Below, one piece after another: positions 28,268-36,193 of a DNA stretch of 43,663 nt. The notes under the pieces are model-generated. The model did no database searches and had not been told where the DNA came from. It saw nothing but the letters and a program-made list of their open reading frames with translations. Source of the stretch: a virus; IMG/VR virus record IMGVR_UViG_3300027747_002230, positions 1 to 43,663 of that record; one strand, given 5' to 3'. A program made the translations under genes and the position numbers. Each line of letters opens with the position of its first letter. Position 1 is the first letter of the stretch.

Positions 28268-29642
28268 TGGGTAATATTCCTTTCACTGAATCATTCCATA
28301 ATTTACCACTATTTTTGGCTTGTGTATATGGATTTATTGTGCTTTCTTTTGCAAGCTCAAGTACAGTTTTATATTCTTGCAAAGTTAATATGTGTCTTGT
28401 TGCAGTTATTAAATAGTTACCTGAATAGAAAGAGTCTGGTTCTTTTTCTGTTGCATCTTTAGACAATAAATTAAATTTAATCACACGACCAACAGTAAGA
28501 TTGGTATCACCTGGAACAGATATCTTAACTCTTGTGTAAGTTGATAATGGTATTTGTGCTGTACGATATGGAACGTAAGTCTCTGCAAAAATATCATGAG
28601 CAACTGAACCTGGATTTGATTTTACATATTTAGAATCTGTTTCATTGAAGTTTGATAATATGAGTTTCAATGAAGCTTTATTTGTTTCATTTAGTCTATC
28701 ACCAAATCTATTTTTTAAATCATTTGTTATGAGATAATCATTCAACATCTGTGATTGATTTGCATATGAAGGATAATCAAAATTTGTAACTCTGAATCTT
28801 CTTAGCAATGGATCAATAGAAATTAACTGGTTGGTAAATACACCATCGTTTATTGCACCTAAGCTATCATAAGAGTCCATGATCTCATATGTAATTGCAT
28901 TCTTTAACTTCATATTCGTATCAAATTTATCTTTATTCAAGTTCTTTGGACTAAAAGTGTACTCATCATAAACCGGAGTAGTATAAAGTGATTGTAATGA
29001 TTTGAAGTTAAAACCAAATTTGTTTTCATACAATAACATATCAGCACCTAGATTATTTGAGGGTCTAGCATATGATGATAACCAATTGATTGCATCAAAG
29101 GGTTTTAAATTTGGAACTACAAAATCATATATTCCATATGTACTTTCTATGTTAAACGATTTGAGCTTGTTGTTTGGAACTTTTAAATGTGTTTGTAATA
29201 TATCTTTTATCATAAAGGAAATATCTTTTCCTTTATAAGACTTACTTACCTTGTACTGTTCAGACAATAACAACTCTTCAGAACAAAAATAAAGAGAATA
29301 TGATTCAGTATTTCCATCATTTATTGGTTTTCTTTTTGCGACTTTGAATACTCTAAAGATTTTATCTATTAAATATAAATCGTTTTCAGCTTTACCAAAC
29401 GTTAGTCTTATGAATTCATTACCATTCATGTGTAGTTTTTCAATAAAACCAGTAGAGTCGGTAACCATCAAGTATCCTGATGATATGTTATTGAACAAAT
29501 CTTCATTAAAAGACAGTTCAATCAATATGTTTTTAAAGTCAAATGTAGTAACCGACGTTATTAGTGTTAAATTTATTAACGAATAGTCATTAGGGTAAAC
29601 TACACCGCCAGTTGACAGTTTATCTGAATCTGAATCTGCCAT
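28260..29642 (-). CDS. 27: Baseplate hub protein, gp27-like
   Basis: The order gp48, gp53, this gene, gp5 and the N-terminal pattern ('LITSVTTFDFKNILIELSFN', 'ISSGYLMVTDSTGFIEKLHM', 'GNEFIRLTFGK') identify the hub protein on which the gp5 spike sits. Residues 125-200 ('GKDISFMIKDILQTHLKVPN', 'PNLKPFDAINWLSSYARP') are typical of gp27/gpD-like hubs with tube-like domains. Length 460 residues (T4: 391). It forms a trimer that adapts the sixfold tube to the threefold spike. It overlaps gp5 by eight bases. The ribosome site is weak. A divergent gp27 is the best reading; exact boundaries of the tube domains are not visible. Confidence 0.82.
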   Translation of the reverse strand: MADSDSDKLSTGGVVYPNDYSLINLTLITSVTTFDFKNILIELSFNEDLFNNISSGYLMVTDSTGFIEKLHMNGNEFIRLTFGKAENDLYLIDKIFRVFKVAKRKPINDGNTESYSLYFCSEELLLSEQYKVSKSYKGKDISFMIKDILQTHLKVPNNKLKSFNIESTYGIYDFVVPNLKPFDAINWLSSYARPSNNLGADMLLYENKFGFNFKSLQSLYTTPVYDEYTFSPKNLNKDKFDTNMKLKNAITYEIMDSYDSLGAINDGVFTNQLISIDPLLRRFRVTNFDYPSYANQSQMLNDYLITNDLKNRFGDRLNETNKASLKLILSNFNETDSKYVKSNPGSVAHDIFAETYVPYRTAQIPLSTYTRVKISVPGDTNLTVGRVIKFNLLSKDATEKEPDSFYSGNYLITATRHILTLQEYKTVLELAKESTINPYTQAKNSGKLWNDSVKGILPNV

Positions 29643-29643
29643 A

Positions 29644-30318
29644 TTATTGAGCCATCAAAGATTTAAACTGTGCTTCAAACTGTGGTACATAAACTGAGTT
29701 GATTAAATTTATACTTCTCATAGATTCATTTTGCTGATTTTCATAATCATATATTGATTGAGTATACTTATTAATAACTTGTGTGATACTTCCACCCGAT
29801 GAATTTTTTCCTGGTGGAAATGATTTGGTTGTTGTACCAGTGATCACATTTCCATATGTTACTTGGTCCAAATAAAATGTATTGGTGGTTGATGTTCCAG
29901 AAACTGAATCTGTTGTTGTAATAGTTTTAACGTAGTTTTTTACAGTTCCTTCTGTGTAAGCGGAAATTTGAGCATACGTTACTGTATTTGCCGATACGTT
30001 AAATGCATTTGCGGTTGCAGAAGTATACTTGTCAACCAAATAATCTCTAAACAAATTTGAATTCATTGGCCAATTCCATTGTGGATCAATGATTTGATTT
30101 GCAAATAAAACTAACCAATAACGATAAGAATCACCATAATACTTGTCTGCAATAATTTCTGGTGTATCGCCGTCTTGGATATCATATTGATAGAACAATG
30201 CAGGATTATTCAAAAGACTAGGAATAATCTCTGCACGAACCAATAAGTTTGTGAGTACAACATAGTTTCCAATATAATCTATACTTGCAATTTTTGGTAT
30301 TGTTTGAAAATATTTCAT
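29644..30318 (-). CDS. 53: Baseplate wedge protein gp53
   Basis: The product has the gp53 layout: an N-terminal segment ('KYFQTIPKIASIDYIGN'), then a LysM-like unit 'YQYDIQDGDTPEIIADKYYG' followed by 'DSYRYWLVLFANQIIDPQWN'. The D-G-D..E.IA..YYGD..YWWL pattern is what I use to recognise gp53. The C-terminal tail has 'YDYENQQNESMRSINLI', also found in T4-like relatives. Length 224 residues (T4: 196). In the baseplate gp53 clamps neighbouring wedges around the hub. Its ATG overlaps the gp48 stop. Confidence 0.88.
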   Translation of the reverse strand: MKYFQTIPKIASIDYIGNYVVLTNLLVRAEIIPSLLNNPALFYQYDIQDGDTPEIIADKYYGDSYRYWLVLFANQIIDPQWNWPMNSNLFRDYLVDKYTSATANAFNVSANTVTYAQISAYTEGTVKNYVKTITTTDSVSGTSTTNTFYLDQVTYGNVITGTTTKSFPPGKNSSGGSITQVINKYTQSIYDYENQQNESMRSINLINSVYVPQFEAQFKSLMAQ

Positions 30319-31556
30319 TATCTTAAACCTGTTTTATCAGAAGGATTGTTGTAACCAGTTGACAATCTTGCTTTATCAACAACTTCAATTTCTTTAAATG
30401 AAAGTGTTAATGTTGTTTGTATTGGTGCACCATCACTATGTGCAGCCCAACCATTTGGTGCATAGTTAACATCAACATGTTCTAAAACACAATCTGCATA
30501 TTTTGGAAGATATTTGTTTTCTATACCTTTAACCATAAAACTCACATTAAAAATTGCTGGCGGTATCAAGTACATACTTTGATTTGAAACTGTTTTACCA
30601 GATTGAAAACTTGGTGCAGAATAATATTTGAATTGATAGATGATATTATCAACTGTTTTTGCTTCTGCACGAGATTTGGGAGTAAAAGTAAATGATAACT
30701 GAAAACTTCTAAATTCCAAACCTTGATATATCATTTGCATTTGTGGATTTGTTGCATATCCCTGTGCATTTAAGATTGCTGCGGACAAACCATCCGAACC
30801 TCCGACTGCACTAGTGCCCGCTCTTATTGCTGCATCGATTGCTGCTGGGTCACTACCAACTGCATTGATTACACTGCTATCACTTTTTATTGCACCAGCT
30901 GCTGAACCGGCAACCGATGCAATTGTTTGTATACCTGTCAAAGTATCACCTAATGCACCACCAGGTCCTCTTAAATTAATTTGAGTGTAATCTGCACTGT
31001 AACTTGCAGTTAAAGTGTCTGGCATATATAAAGATATAACTGCTTTTAGGTCTGTTGTTTGTTTTGTAAGCAAGACATTTGTAATTTGTTCTGTTTCTTT
31101 TTGTATCCAACTACCTGCTGAAGCTGCTCCACTTGCAACAGCATCCGCGGCACCTTGGCCAAATTGACTTAATGTATCAATAGGACGTTGTATAAGATTT
31201 GAAACACCCGTAACAACTCCATTAACAGCTGTTGTTGCTACAGGAACTGCATTGTTGACAACTGCATTTGCGCCATTAACTATTCCATTACCAATGGCTT
31301 GAGCACCATTTGCTGCGATATTTGCTACACTTGGAGGAGTACCCGATACCGGAGTATATTTTTGGGGTATAATTTCTTTAATAGAAAATTGAACATAATG
31401 ACTTTTTGATGCATCTGTTGATAAATCTTGTGGATAATTAGCAGTAGTTAAATTTTTACCACCAAATAAAGCAGCCAAAGGACCACTAAGTATTTGACCT
31501 GTTTTACCGGGTATAGATACACCGCCAATCGATGTTGGTATAGAAATTATTGCCAT
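30318..31556 (-). CDS. 48: Baseplate tail tube cap protein gp48
   Basis: The C-terminal half holds the conserved core: 'MIYQGLEFRSFQLSFTFTPK', 'SRAEAKTVDNIIYQFKYYSA', 'KYADCVLEHVDVNYAPNGWA' and 'PIQTTLTLSFKEIEVV'. This is typical for gp48, a tail-tube-fold protein that caps the hub and nucleates the tube with gp54. The N-terminal half contains an Ala/Val/Asn-rich low-complexity stretch (about residues 75-150). Length is 412 residues (T4: 364). It is the first gene of the 31-kb minus-strand operon. A CATAAATA late-type box lies 28 bases before its ATG; the ribosome site is TGGAA. Confidence 0.85.
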   Translation of the reverse strand: MAIISIPTSIGGVSIPGKTGQILSGPLAALFGGKNLTTANYPQDLSTDASKSHYVQFSIKEIIPQKYTPVSGTPPSVANIAANGAQAIGNGIVNGANAVVNNAVPVATTAVNGVVTGVSNLIQRPIDTLSQFGQGAADAVASGAASAGSWIQKETEQITNVLLTKQTTDLKAVISLYMPDTLTASYSADYTQINLRGPGGALGDTLTGIQTIASVAGSAAGAIKSDSSVINAVGSDPAAIDAAIRAGTSAVGGSDGLSAAILNAQGYATNPQMQMIYQGLEFRSFQLSFTFTPKSRAEAKTVDNIIYQFKYYSAPSFQSGKTVSNQSMYLIPPAIFNVSFMVKGIENKYLPKYADCVLEHVDVNYAPNGWAAHSDGAPIQTTLTLSFKEIEVVDKARLSTGYNNPSDKTGLR

Positions 31557-31583
31557 TTTATTCCAGAAAAAATATACATACTC

Positions 31584-31591
31584 TATTTATG
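31584..31591 (-). promoter_or_regulatory. Candidate late promoter (CATAAATA) for the minus-strand baseplate operon
   Basis: The minus strand reads CATAAATAG 28 bases upstream of the gp48 ATG, a spacing that leaves a short leader with a ribosome site. It overlaps the start codon of the divergent gp4 gene on the plus strand. Being the head of a long collinear operon supports the call; gp33, the late co-activator encoded here, would act on such sites. Confidence 0.5.
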
Positions 31592-32023
31592 GCCTATTCA
31601 GGAAAGTTTACTCCTAAAAATCCACACAAGTATGTGGGTGACCACACGAATATTATTTATCGCTCATCTTGGGAGTGTAAAGTAATGTCCTATTTAGATA
31701 AGACCGAAGGAATCATTTCTTGGGCATCTGAAGAATTGATTATACCTTATGTATCTCCGGTTGACGGAAGATACCATAGATACTTTCCTGATTTTTTGGT
31801 GAAGGTTAGAACAAAAGATGACAAACTGAGAACCATACTAATTGAAGTCAAACCACAAAAACAAACAAAAGAACCAGAAAAAAAGAAAAAAGTAACTAAA
31901 CAATACATCAATGAGGTGGTTACTTGGGGTGTAAATCAAGCAAAATGGAAAGCTGCCCAAGAGTATTGTTTAGACCGTAACTGGGAATTTCAAATTTGGA
32001 CTGAAAAAGAGTTGGGATTGTAA
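31589..32023 (+). CDS. 4: Head completion protein gp4
   Basis: The start is set at the ATG at 31589 because the conserved protein begins 'AYSGKFTPKNPHKYVGD', as in other T4-like gp4 (also called gp50/65) proteins; an in-frame ATG at 31550 lies within the gp48 5' end. Further motifs are 'IIYRSSWECKVMSYLD', 'YFPDFLVKV' and 'LIEVKPQKQT', a D...E.K arrangement of a PD-(D/E)XK nuclease-like fold. T4 gp4 (150 residues; here 144) is needed for head completion before tail joining. It is the first gene of the plus-strand operon, 32 bases from the divergent gp48 gene, with no visible Shine-Dalgarno sequence. Confidence 0.85.
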   Translation: MAYSGKFTPKNPHKYVGDHTNIIYRSSWECKVMSYLDKTEGIISWASEELIIPYVSPVDGRYHRYFPDFLVKVRTKDDKLRTILIEVKPQKQTKEPEKKKKVTKQYINEVVTWGVNQAKWKAAQEYCLDRNWEFQIWTEKELGL

Positions 32024-32035
32024 ACTAAATAGTAC

Positions 32036-32674
32036 ATGGCAAAATCAAATACAACATCAAAATTAACTAGTTTAGCTGAAGAAAAAAAAGATAATGGTTA
32101 TAAAACCATGTCTAGGGATGCTATTTCTTGGATGAATGAAAAAGTTCTAGAATTAAAACGACCAGATAAAATAGCTACATCAATTAGTCGTGAAAGTATG
32201 AGAAATACTTCTCTTGTTAGAATTGGAATGCTTTATTGTTTTTACTATGATCCAAAAACAAAAGATAGTTTAGATTACTGGGATAAGTTTCCTTTAGTTT
32301 TGGTGCTAGAAAAATACGATGATGGTTTTCTTGGTTTAAATTTGCATTATTTACCACCAAAATTTAGAATTGCCTTCTTAACAAAACTAATGAAGTTTGC
32401 ACAACTAACAAAAGATGGTGACATTAACCGCATGAGAATATCATACGACATACTAAATGCAGCCAAACGTTATGCAGAGTTTAAACCTTGTATTAAAAGA
32501 TATTTGAAGAATCACGCTAGGTCTAGAATATTAATGATTCAGCCAAACGAATGGGATATTGCCACTCTGTTACCTCTACAACAATTCAGAGGCGCAAGAG
32601 CAACTACAGTATGGAAAGATTCGTTGCAAGAATATAGAGAACATATGGCTCACTTTAACAAAGAAGAAGAATAA
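32036..32674 (+). CDS. Conserved T4-like myovirus protein of unknown function (212 aa)
   Basis: I recognise the block 'CFYYDPKTKDSLDYWDKFPL', 'YDDGFLGLNLHYLPPKFRIA', 'KPCIKRYLKNHARSRILMI' and 'NEWDIATLLPLQQFRGA' from T4-like cyanophage and pelagiphage genomes, where it sits near gp4 and tail genes. I cannot assign a biochemical role. In T4 gene 2 (DNA end protector) neighbours gene 4, so gp2 is a positional guess only. The N-terminus is basic and Ser/Thr-rich and the C-terminus acidic (HFNKEEE). The ATG lacks a Shine-Dalgarno sequence and follows CTAAATAGTAC. Confidence 0.6.
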   Translation: MAKSNTTSKLTSLAEEKKDNGYKTMSRDAISWMNEKVLELKRPDKIATSISRESMRNTSLVRIGMLYCFYYDPKTKDSLDYWDKFPLVLVLEKYDDGFLGLNLHYLPPKFRIAFLTKLMKFAQLTKDGDINRMRISYDILNAAKRYAEFKPCIKRYLKNHARSRILMIQPNEWDIATLLPLQQFRGARATTVWKDSLQEYREHMAHFNKEEE

Positions 32675-32676
32675 CA

Positions 32677-33375
32677 ATGCCAAGTATTACAAATTTCATA
32701 TCATCTTTCAATAAAGATGTTGCACGACCAAAACATTTTGATGTTACTATACCTGCACCTGTTGCTTTGATTCCTTATTTGGCAACTGCTAGAAATTTGT
32801 CATTACGTTGTGAATCTGCTCAACTGCCAAGTAGAACATTTGCTTTAGCTGAACAAAAGTTTGGTGCAAATCCAGTTGAAAAACACGCCACACATTCAAA
32901 TTACAATGAATCGGAAATGACATTTATTGTGTCTGGTGATATGAGTGAGAAGATTTTCTTTGATGCATGGATGGAATATATTAATCCAACAGTATCATTT
33001 GATTTCAACTACAAAGAAGATTATATTTCTACCTTGACAGTAAATCAATATGGTATGTCAAATGACCTAACATACTCATTAAATCTAATTGATGCTTTTC
33101 CAATCTCTGTCAATCAATTAGATTTGGATTGGTCCAACGATGGACACCATAAACTAACAGTTGTTTTTGCATACAGATACTGGCAAAACAATTCTATTCA
33201 ACAACTTGGTTCAAGTCTACTGCAAGCAGGTATCTCCAATATTCTTGATACTTTTGGTGGACTTAACCCCGATCCACAACCAACTGATTCACCAGATTTT
33301 ACAACAAGTATATATGGAGGAAAACCAAATACTAATGTAAATGTACCTGACGTAAATCCTCAGGCTAAACATTAA
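32677..33375 (+). CDS. 54: Tail tube-fold protein, probably gp54 (baseplate tube initiator)
   Basis: The sequence shows the tail-tube fold shared by gp19, gp54 and gp48: 'DVARPKHFDVTIPAP', 'ARNLSLRCESAQLPSRTFA', 'YNESEMTFIVSGDMSEKIFF', 'AWMEYINPTVSFDFNYKEDY' and 'NLIDAFPISVNQLDLDWSND'. Typical gp19 of related phages is shorter and differs around the 'LPG' loop, and gp19 usually lies with the sheath and terminase genes, so gp54 is preferred. gp54 starts tube polymerisation on top of gp48. The 232 residues are shorter than T4 gp54 (320). The tail after residue 190 is Pro/Asp/Asn-rich. It could instead be a second tube subunit. Confidence 0.7.
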   Translation: MPSITNFISSFNKDVARPKHFDVTIPAPVALIPYLATARNLSLRCESAQLPSRTFALAEQKFGANPVEKHATHSNYNESEMTFIVSGDMSEKIFFDAWMEYINPTVSFDFNYKEDYISTLTVNQYGMSNDLTYSLNLIDAFPISVNQLDLDWSNDGHHKLTVVFAYRYWQNNSIQQLGSSLLQAGISNILDTFGGLNPDPQPTDSPDFTTSIYGGKPNTNVNVPDVNPQAKH

Positions 33376-33394
33376 TTGAAAAGGAAATATAACT

Positions 33395-34120
33395 ATGGCT
33401 TTACCAAAAATTGACTCACCTGTCTATGAATTGACTTTACCACTTTCAAAAAAACATATTAGATTTCGTCCCTTTCTAGTAAAAGAACAACGCAATCTGA
33501 TGATGGCGATGGAATCAGATGACAAAGAAACTGTTGAAAAGAACATCAAACAAGTTTTACATAACTGTACCTTGACAGAAGGTATTGATATTGAATCATT
33601 ACCTATCATTGACATTGAATACTATTTCATTCAATTGAGAGCAAGATCAGTAGGTGAAATTGTAGAAAACAAATATCGTTGCGAGAACATTGTTAATGAA
33701 AATCCTTGTGGTAATTTGATGGAAGTTAAATTTAATCTACTTGATATTAAAATTACAAAGAATGATAGTATCAAAGATGAGATTCAATTGACAGATACAA
33801 TTACAATCAAATTTAAATATCCCCAATTCTCAACATTGAATCATGTTAGAGAAGAAGAATCTGCAACAGATATTGCTTTTAGAATGATTGTTGAATCTGT
33901 AGAACACATTTTTGATGGTGAACAATTTTACTATGCAAACGAATGTTCAACAGAAGAAATTATGGAATTTATTGAATCATTGAATCAAGAACAGTTCTCA
34001 AAGATCGAAGAGTTCTTTGAGAATCTTCCAACTTTAAATAAGAAAATTGAAGTTGATTGTAAAAAATGTAACTTTCACCATGTCATTGATGTGGAGGGCC
34101 TTGAAAATTTTTTCGGGTGA
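33395..34120 (+). CDS. 26: T4 gp26-type baseplate hub assembly protein / tail assembly chaperone (241 aa)
   Basis: The product matches the T4 baseplate assembly family (gp26): 'YELTLPLSKKHIRFRPFLVK', 'EQRNLMMAMES', 'LPIIDIEYYFIQLRARSVGE'. Two Cys pairs (about C95/C105 and C222/C225, the latter as CKKC) suggest a zinc ribbon. T4 gp26 (208 residues) helps assemble the hub but is not kept in the virion. AAAGGA precedes the ATG. The last codons run through A AAT TTT TTC, and the -1 frame continues into a conserved 65-residue extension, so two products of 241 and about 304 residues are expected, as with tail assembly chaperones of other long-tailed phages. Confidence 0.8.
   Translation: MALPKIDSPVYELTLPLSKKHIRFRPFLVKEQRNLMMAMESDDKETVEKNIKQVLHNCTLTEGIDIESLPIIDIEYYFIQLRARSVGEIVENKYRCENIVNENPCGNLMEVKFNLLDIKITKNDSIKDEIQLTDTITIKFKYPQFSTLNHVREEESATDIAFRMIVESVEHIFDGEQFYYANECSTEEIMEFIESLNQEQFSKIEEFFENLPTLNKKIEVDCKKCNFHHVIDVEGLENFFG
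34105..34111 (+). promoter_or_regulatory. Programmed -1 ribosomal frameshift site (A AAU UUU)
   Basis: In the upstream frame the bases 34105-34111 are A|AAT|TTT, a canonical X XXY YYZ slippery heptamer, nine bases before the TGA. A -1 slip continues as UUU CGG GUG ACG CUG CGG into the downstream frame. No strong downstream hairpin was recognised by eye, though a GC-richer stretch follows. Confidence 0.75.
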
Positions 34121-34308
34121 CGCTGCGGCATGATAATCTAAAAAATTATTATACCACAAACTTTGCTTTGATGCAGCATCACAAATATAGTTTAACTGAA
34201 TTGGAGTCTATGTTACCTTGGGAAAGAGAGATTTATGTGTCTATGCTTTCCCAATATATTGAAGAAGAAAATGAAAAAATAAAACAAAGAAACGCAGAAC
34301 GTAGATGA
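34117..34308 (+). CDS. Frameshift extension of the gp26-type chaperone (-1 frame, 63 codons)
   Basis: This frame has no ATG at a useful place; the only start-like codon is a GTG at 34117 with no ribosome site. It encodes 'NYYTTNFALMQHHKYSLTEL' and 'MLPWEREIYVSMLSQYIEEE', a conserved segment including the PWERE.Y motif typical of the second part of tail assembly chaperone pairs. It is therefore most likely made only as a -1 frameshift fusion with the upstream 239 residues (total about 304). Its stop overlaps the next ATG (ATGA). Confidence 0.8.
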   Translation: MTLRHDNLKNYYTTNFALMQHHKYSLTELESMLPWEREIYVSMLSQYIEEENEKIKQRNAERR

Positions 34309-36182
34309 CCGACAAAACCAACCCTACTCCAGAAGATGTTATTAATCCCAAATACACTCCTGGTCCCATTCCTCCTGGATTTACTGAAATAAATCTAGTT
34401 AGACCTGGCGTTGCAACGCAGGTTCGCTATGTTCATAGATCACAATTAGAATCTTGGTTGGAAAATGGTTGGAAAAAAGGCAAAGGTGACGGACCTGTTG
34501 CACCTCTAATTGAAAAAATAAAAGAAGAACAAAAACGTGTAAAAGAAACTAAAGTTCGTTCTACAAAACCTCAAAGTGAGGCTGCAGCATCAACACCTGA
34601 ACCTGAAAAACAACCTGAATCTGCACCAGAGCCTGAACAAAAACCCGATAGAGAAAAAACTGCTCAAAGAGGTGAAAAGATAAAGAAAAAGTTTGTACCA
34701 AAAACATTAAGTAATATGTTTGGGAGTGCAAGACCAAAAAATAATGTAAACACAGGTTTGTATTCAGCTATTGCTGCTCCCAATAATCCAAAATTACGTT
34801 CAGGTGATGGTGCTGCAACTATTGCAACTAAAATTTATGCAGTAATGAAAAATGATTTGGACGTAAAAAAAGTAAGAACAGAAATAATCAAAAACTTTGA
34901 AACCGAAAAGTATGAAGGCGAAAAACGTAGACATAATGAGATTATTGCTGAAATAGAAAAGATAAAAAAATCTAAACCAAAAATGCCAGTTCGGGATTTA
35001 AAGACTGGTAGATTTAAAAAAGCAGAAGAGAAAGCACCATCTGCACCTGCACCCACAACTAAAGCTGCACCACCTAAAACTAAAGCACCAGAAGCCAAAG
35101 CTCCAGAAGCCAAAAAAGCACCAGAAGCCAAAAAAGCACCAGAACCTAAGAAAGCACCAGAAGCCAAAGCTCCAGAAGCCAAAAAAGCACCAGAAGCCAA
35201 AAAAGCACCAGAACCTAAGAAAGCACCAGAGGCTAAACCACCAGAGGCTAAACCACCAGAACCCAAGAAAGCACCTGAAGCTAAACCAAAAGAAACTGCA
35301 AAAAAAGAAGAAGCTGCACCACCAACACCAACAGCACCGACGGCAACAAAACCGCCGCCTGCTGTACCAAAAGGTGCAGCCACAGCCGCAAAGGTAGCTA
35401 TAGGTGGAGCAAAAGGTGCTGTTGCAGCTGCATTACTTGCCGCAGGTTTCTCAAAGGCTGCACAAGCTAACATCATGGCGAATGTAGATGAAGAAAGTAA
35501 ATTTAAACCAAGAAGTGAAGAACTTGAAAAATATTCAGCTAAAACTTTGTTTAAGATGTATGGACCTCCCGGTGTTGATGGTGGTCAACCAGCAGGCGGA
35601 AAAAATAAAGTTAGATTCCAATCAATTTCTGAAGCTCAAAGCCTTGTTGCAAAAGGACCTGAAGCGGTTGGTGATGTAATCTATGGTGGTAGAATGGGTA
35701 ACTCTGAGCCAGGTGATGGATACAAATATAGGGGCCGTGGTTATATTCAATTGACAGGTAAAGATGCTTATAAAGCAATCGGAGATAAAATTGGTGTTGA
35801 CTTACTCAAAAATCCAGATTTAGCTAATGATCCAGATGTAGCAGCAAAAATTGTTCCTGCTTTCTTTCAAATGAAATTGGGTAAAAATAAACCTTCAGAA
35901 TTGGATGACATTGATAAAGTTAACAAAATTGTTGGTTCTGCAAGTGAAGAATCTAAAAATAAAAGAAAACAACTAGCATCACAATACATGAGTGAAGGTG
36001 ATTCTGGTGGCGATCAGTTAAATAAATCATCTGTTGAAAATGCAGACCAAAAGAAAGCAATGCAGAAAGGTGGAACTACAATTGTTGATGCTTCGACAAC
36101 TGTTAATGGTGCACCTGCAAGTAAGCCACAGAAAATTGAAGTACCAACAGATTCAGATAAACCAGCACATACAAAAAAATAA
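34305..36182 (+). CDS. Tail-associated GH19-type lysozyme with Ala/Lys/Pro linker (625 aa)
   Basis: Residues 1-75 form a small domain ('LVRPGVATQVRYVHRSQLES'). Residues about 75-375 are charged and low-complexity, with a run of EAKKAP/EPKKAP repeats at about 260-330. From about residue 375 a glycoside hydrolase 19 (chitinase-like) domain follows: 'AGFSKAAQANIMANVDEESK' with the likely catalytic Glu at 396/397, then 'MGNSEPGDGYKYRGRGYIQL' and 'DLLKNPDLANDPDVAAKI'. This is the architecture of phage muramidases, suggesting local peptidoglycan cleavage during DNA entry. It sits between the tail chaperone and the tape measure candidate, and the gp5 spike here lacks a lysozyme domain, so it may be its functional substitute. 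The ATG overlaps the previous stop. Confidence 0.8.
   Translation: MTDKTNPTPEDVINPKYTPGPIPPGFTEINLVRPGVATQVRYVHRSQLESWLENGWKKGKGDGPVAPLIEKIKEEQKRVKETKVRSTKPQSEAAASTPEPEKQPESAPEPEQKPDREKTAQRGEKIKKKFVPKTLSNMFGSARPKNNVNTGLYSAIAAPNNPKLRSGDGAATIATKIYAVMKNDLDVKKVRTEIIKNFETEKYEGEKRRHNEIIAEIEKIKKSKPKMPVRDLKTGRFKKAEEKAPSAPAPTTKAAPPKTKAPEAKAPEAKKAPEAKKAPEPKKAPEAKAPEAKKAPEAKKAPEPKKAPEAKPPEAKPPEPKKAPEAKPKETAKKEEAAPPTPTAPTATKPPPAVPKGAATAAKVAIGGAKGAVAAALLAAGFSKAAQANIMANVDEESKFKPRSEELEKYSAKTLFKMYGPPGVDGGQPAGGKNKVRFQSISEAQSLVAKGPEAVGDVIYGGRMGNSEPGDGYKYRGRGYIQLTGKDAYKAIGDKIGVDLLKNPDLANDPDVAAKIVPAFFQMKLGKNKPSELDDIDKVNKIVGSASEESKNKRKQLASQYMSEGDSGGDQLNKSSVENADQKKAMQKGGTTIVDASTTVNGAPASKPQKIEVPTDSDKPAHTKK
35091..35228 (+). 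repeat. Perfect 69-bp tandem duplication in the lysozyme linker
   Basis: The 69 bases 35091-35159 are repeated identically at 35160-35228. Each unit encodes 23 residues of the EAKAPEAKKAPEAKKAPEPK-type linker, itself made of smaller degenerate units. The identity points to a very recent duplication, or to an assembly-sensitive region. Confidence 0.92.
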
Positions 36183-36193
36183 GAGAATAAAAA

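Noticed and set aside
34835-35476. Minus-strand open frame of 213 codons opposite the lysozyme linker
   Set aside because: It is the antisense of the Ala/Lys/Pro repeat tract (reads as Gly/Ala/Leu repeats) and has no independent support.
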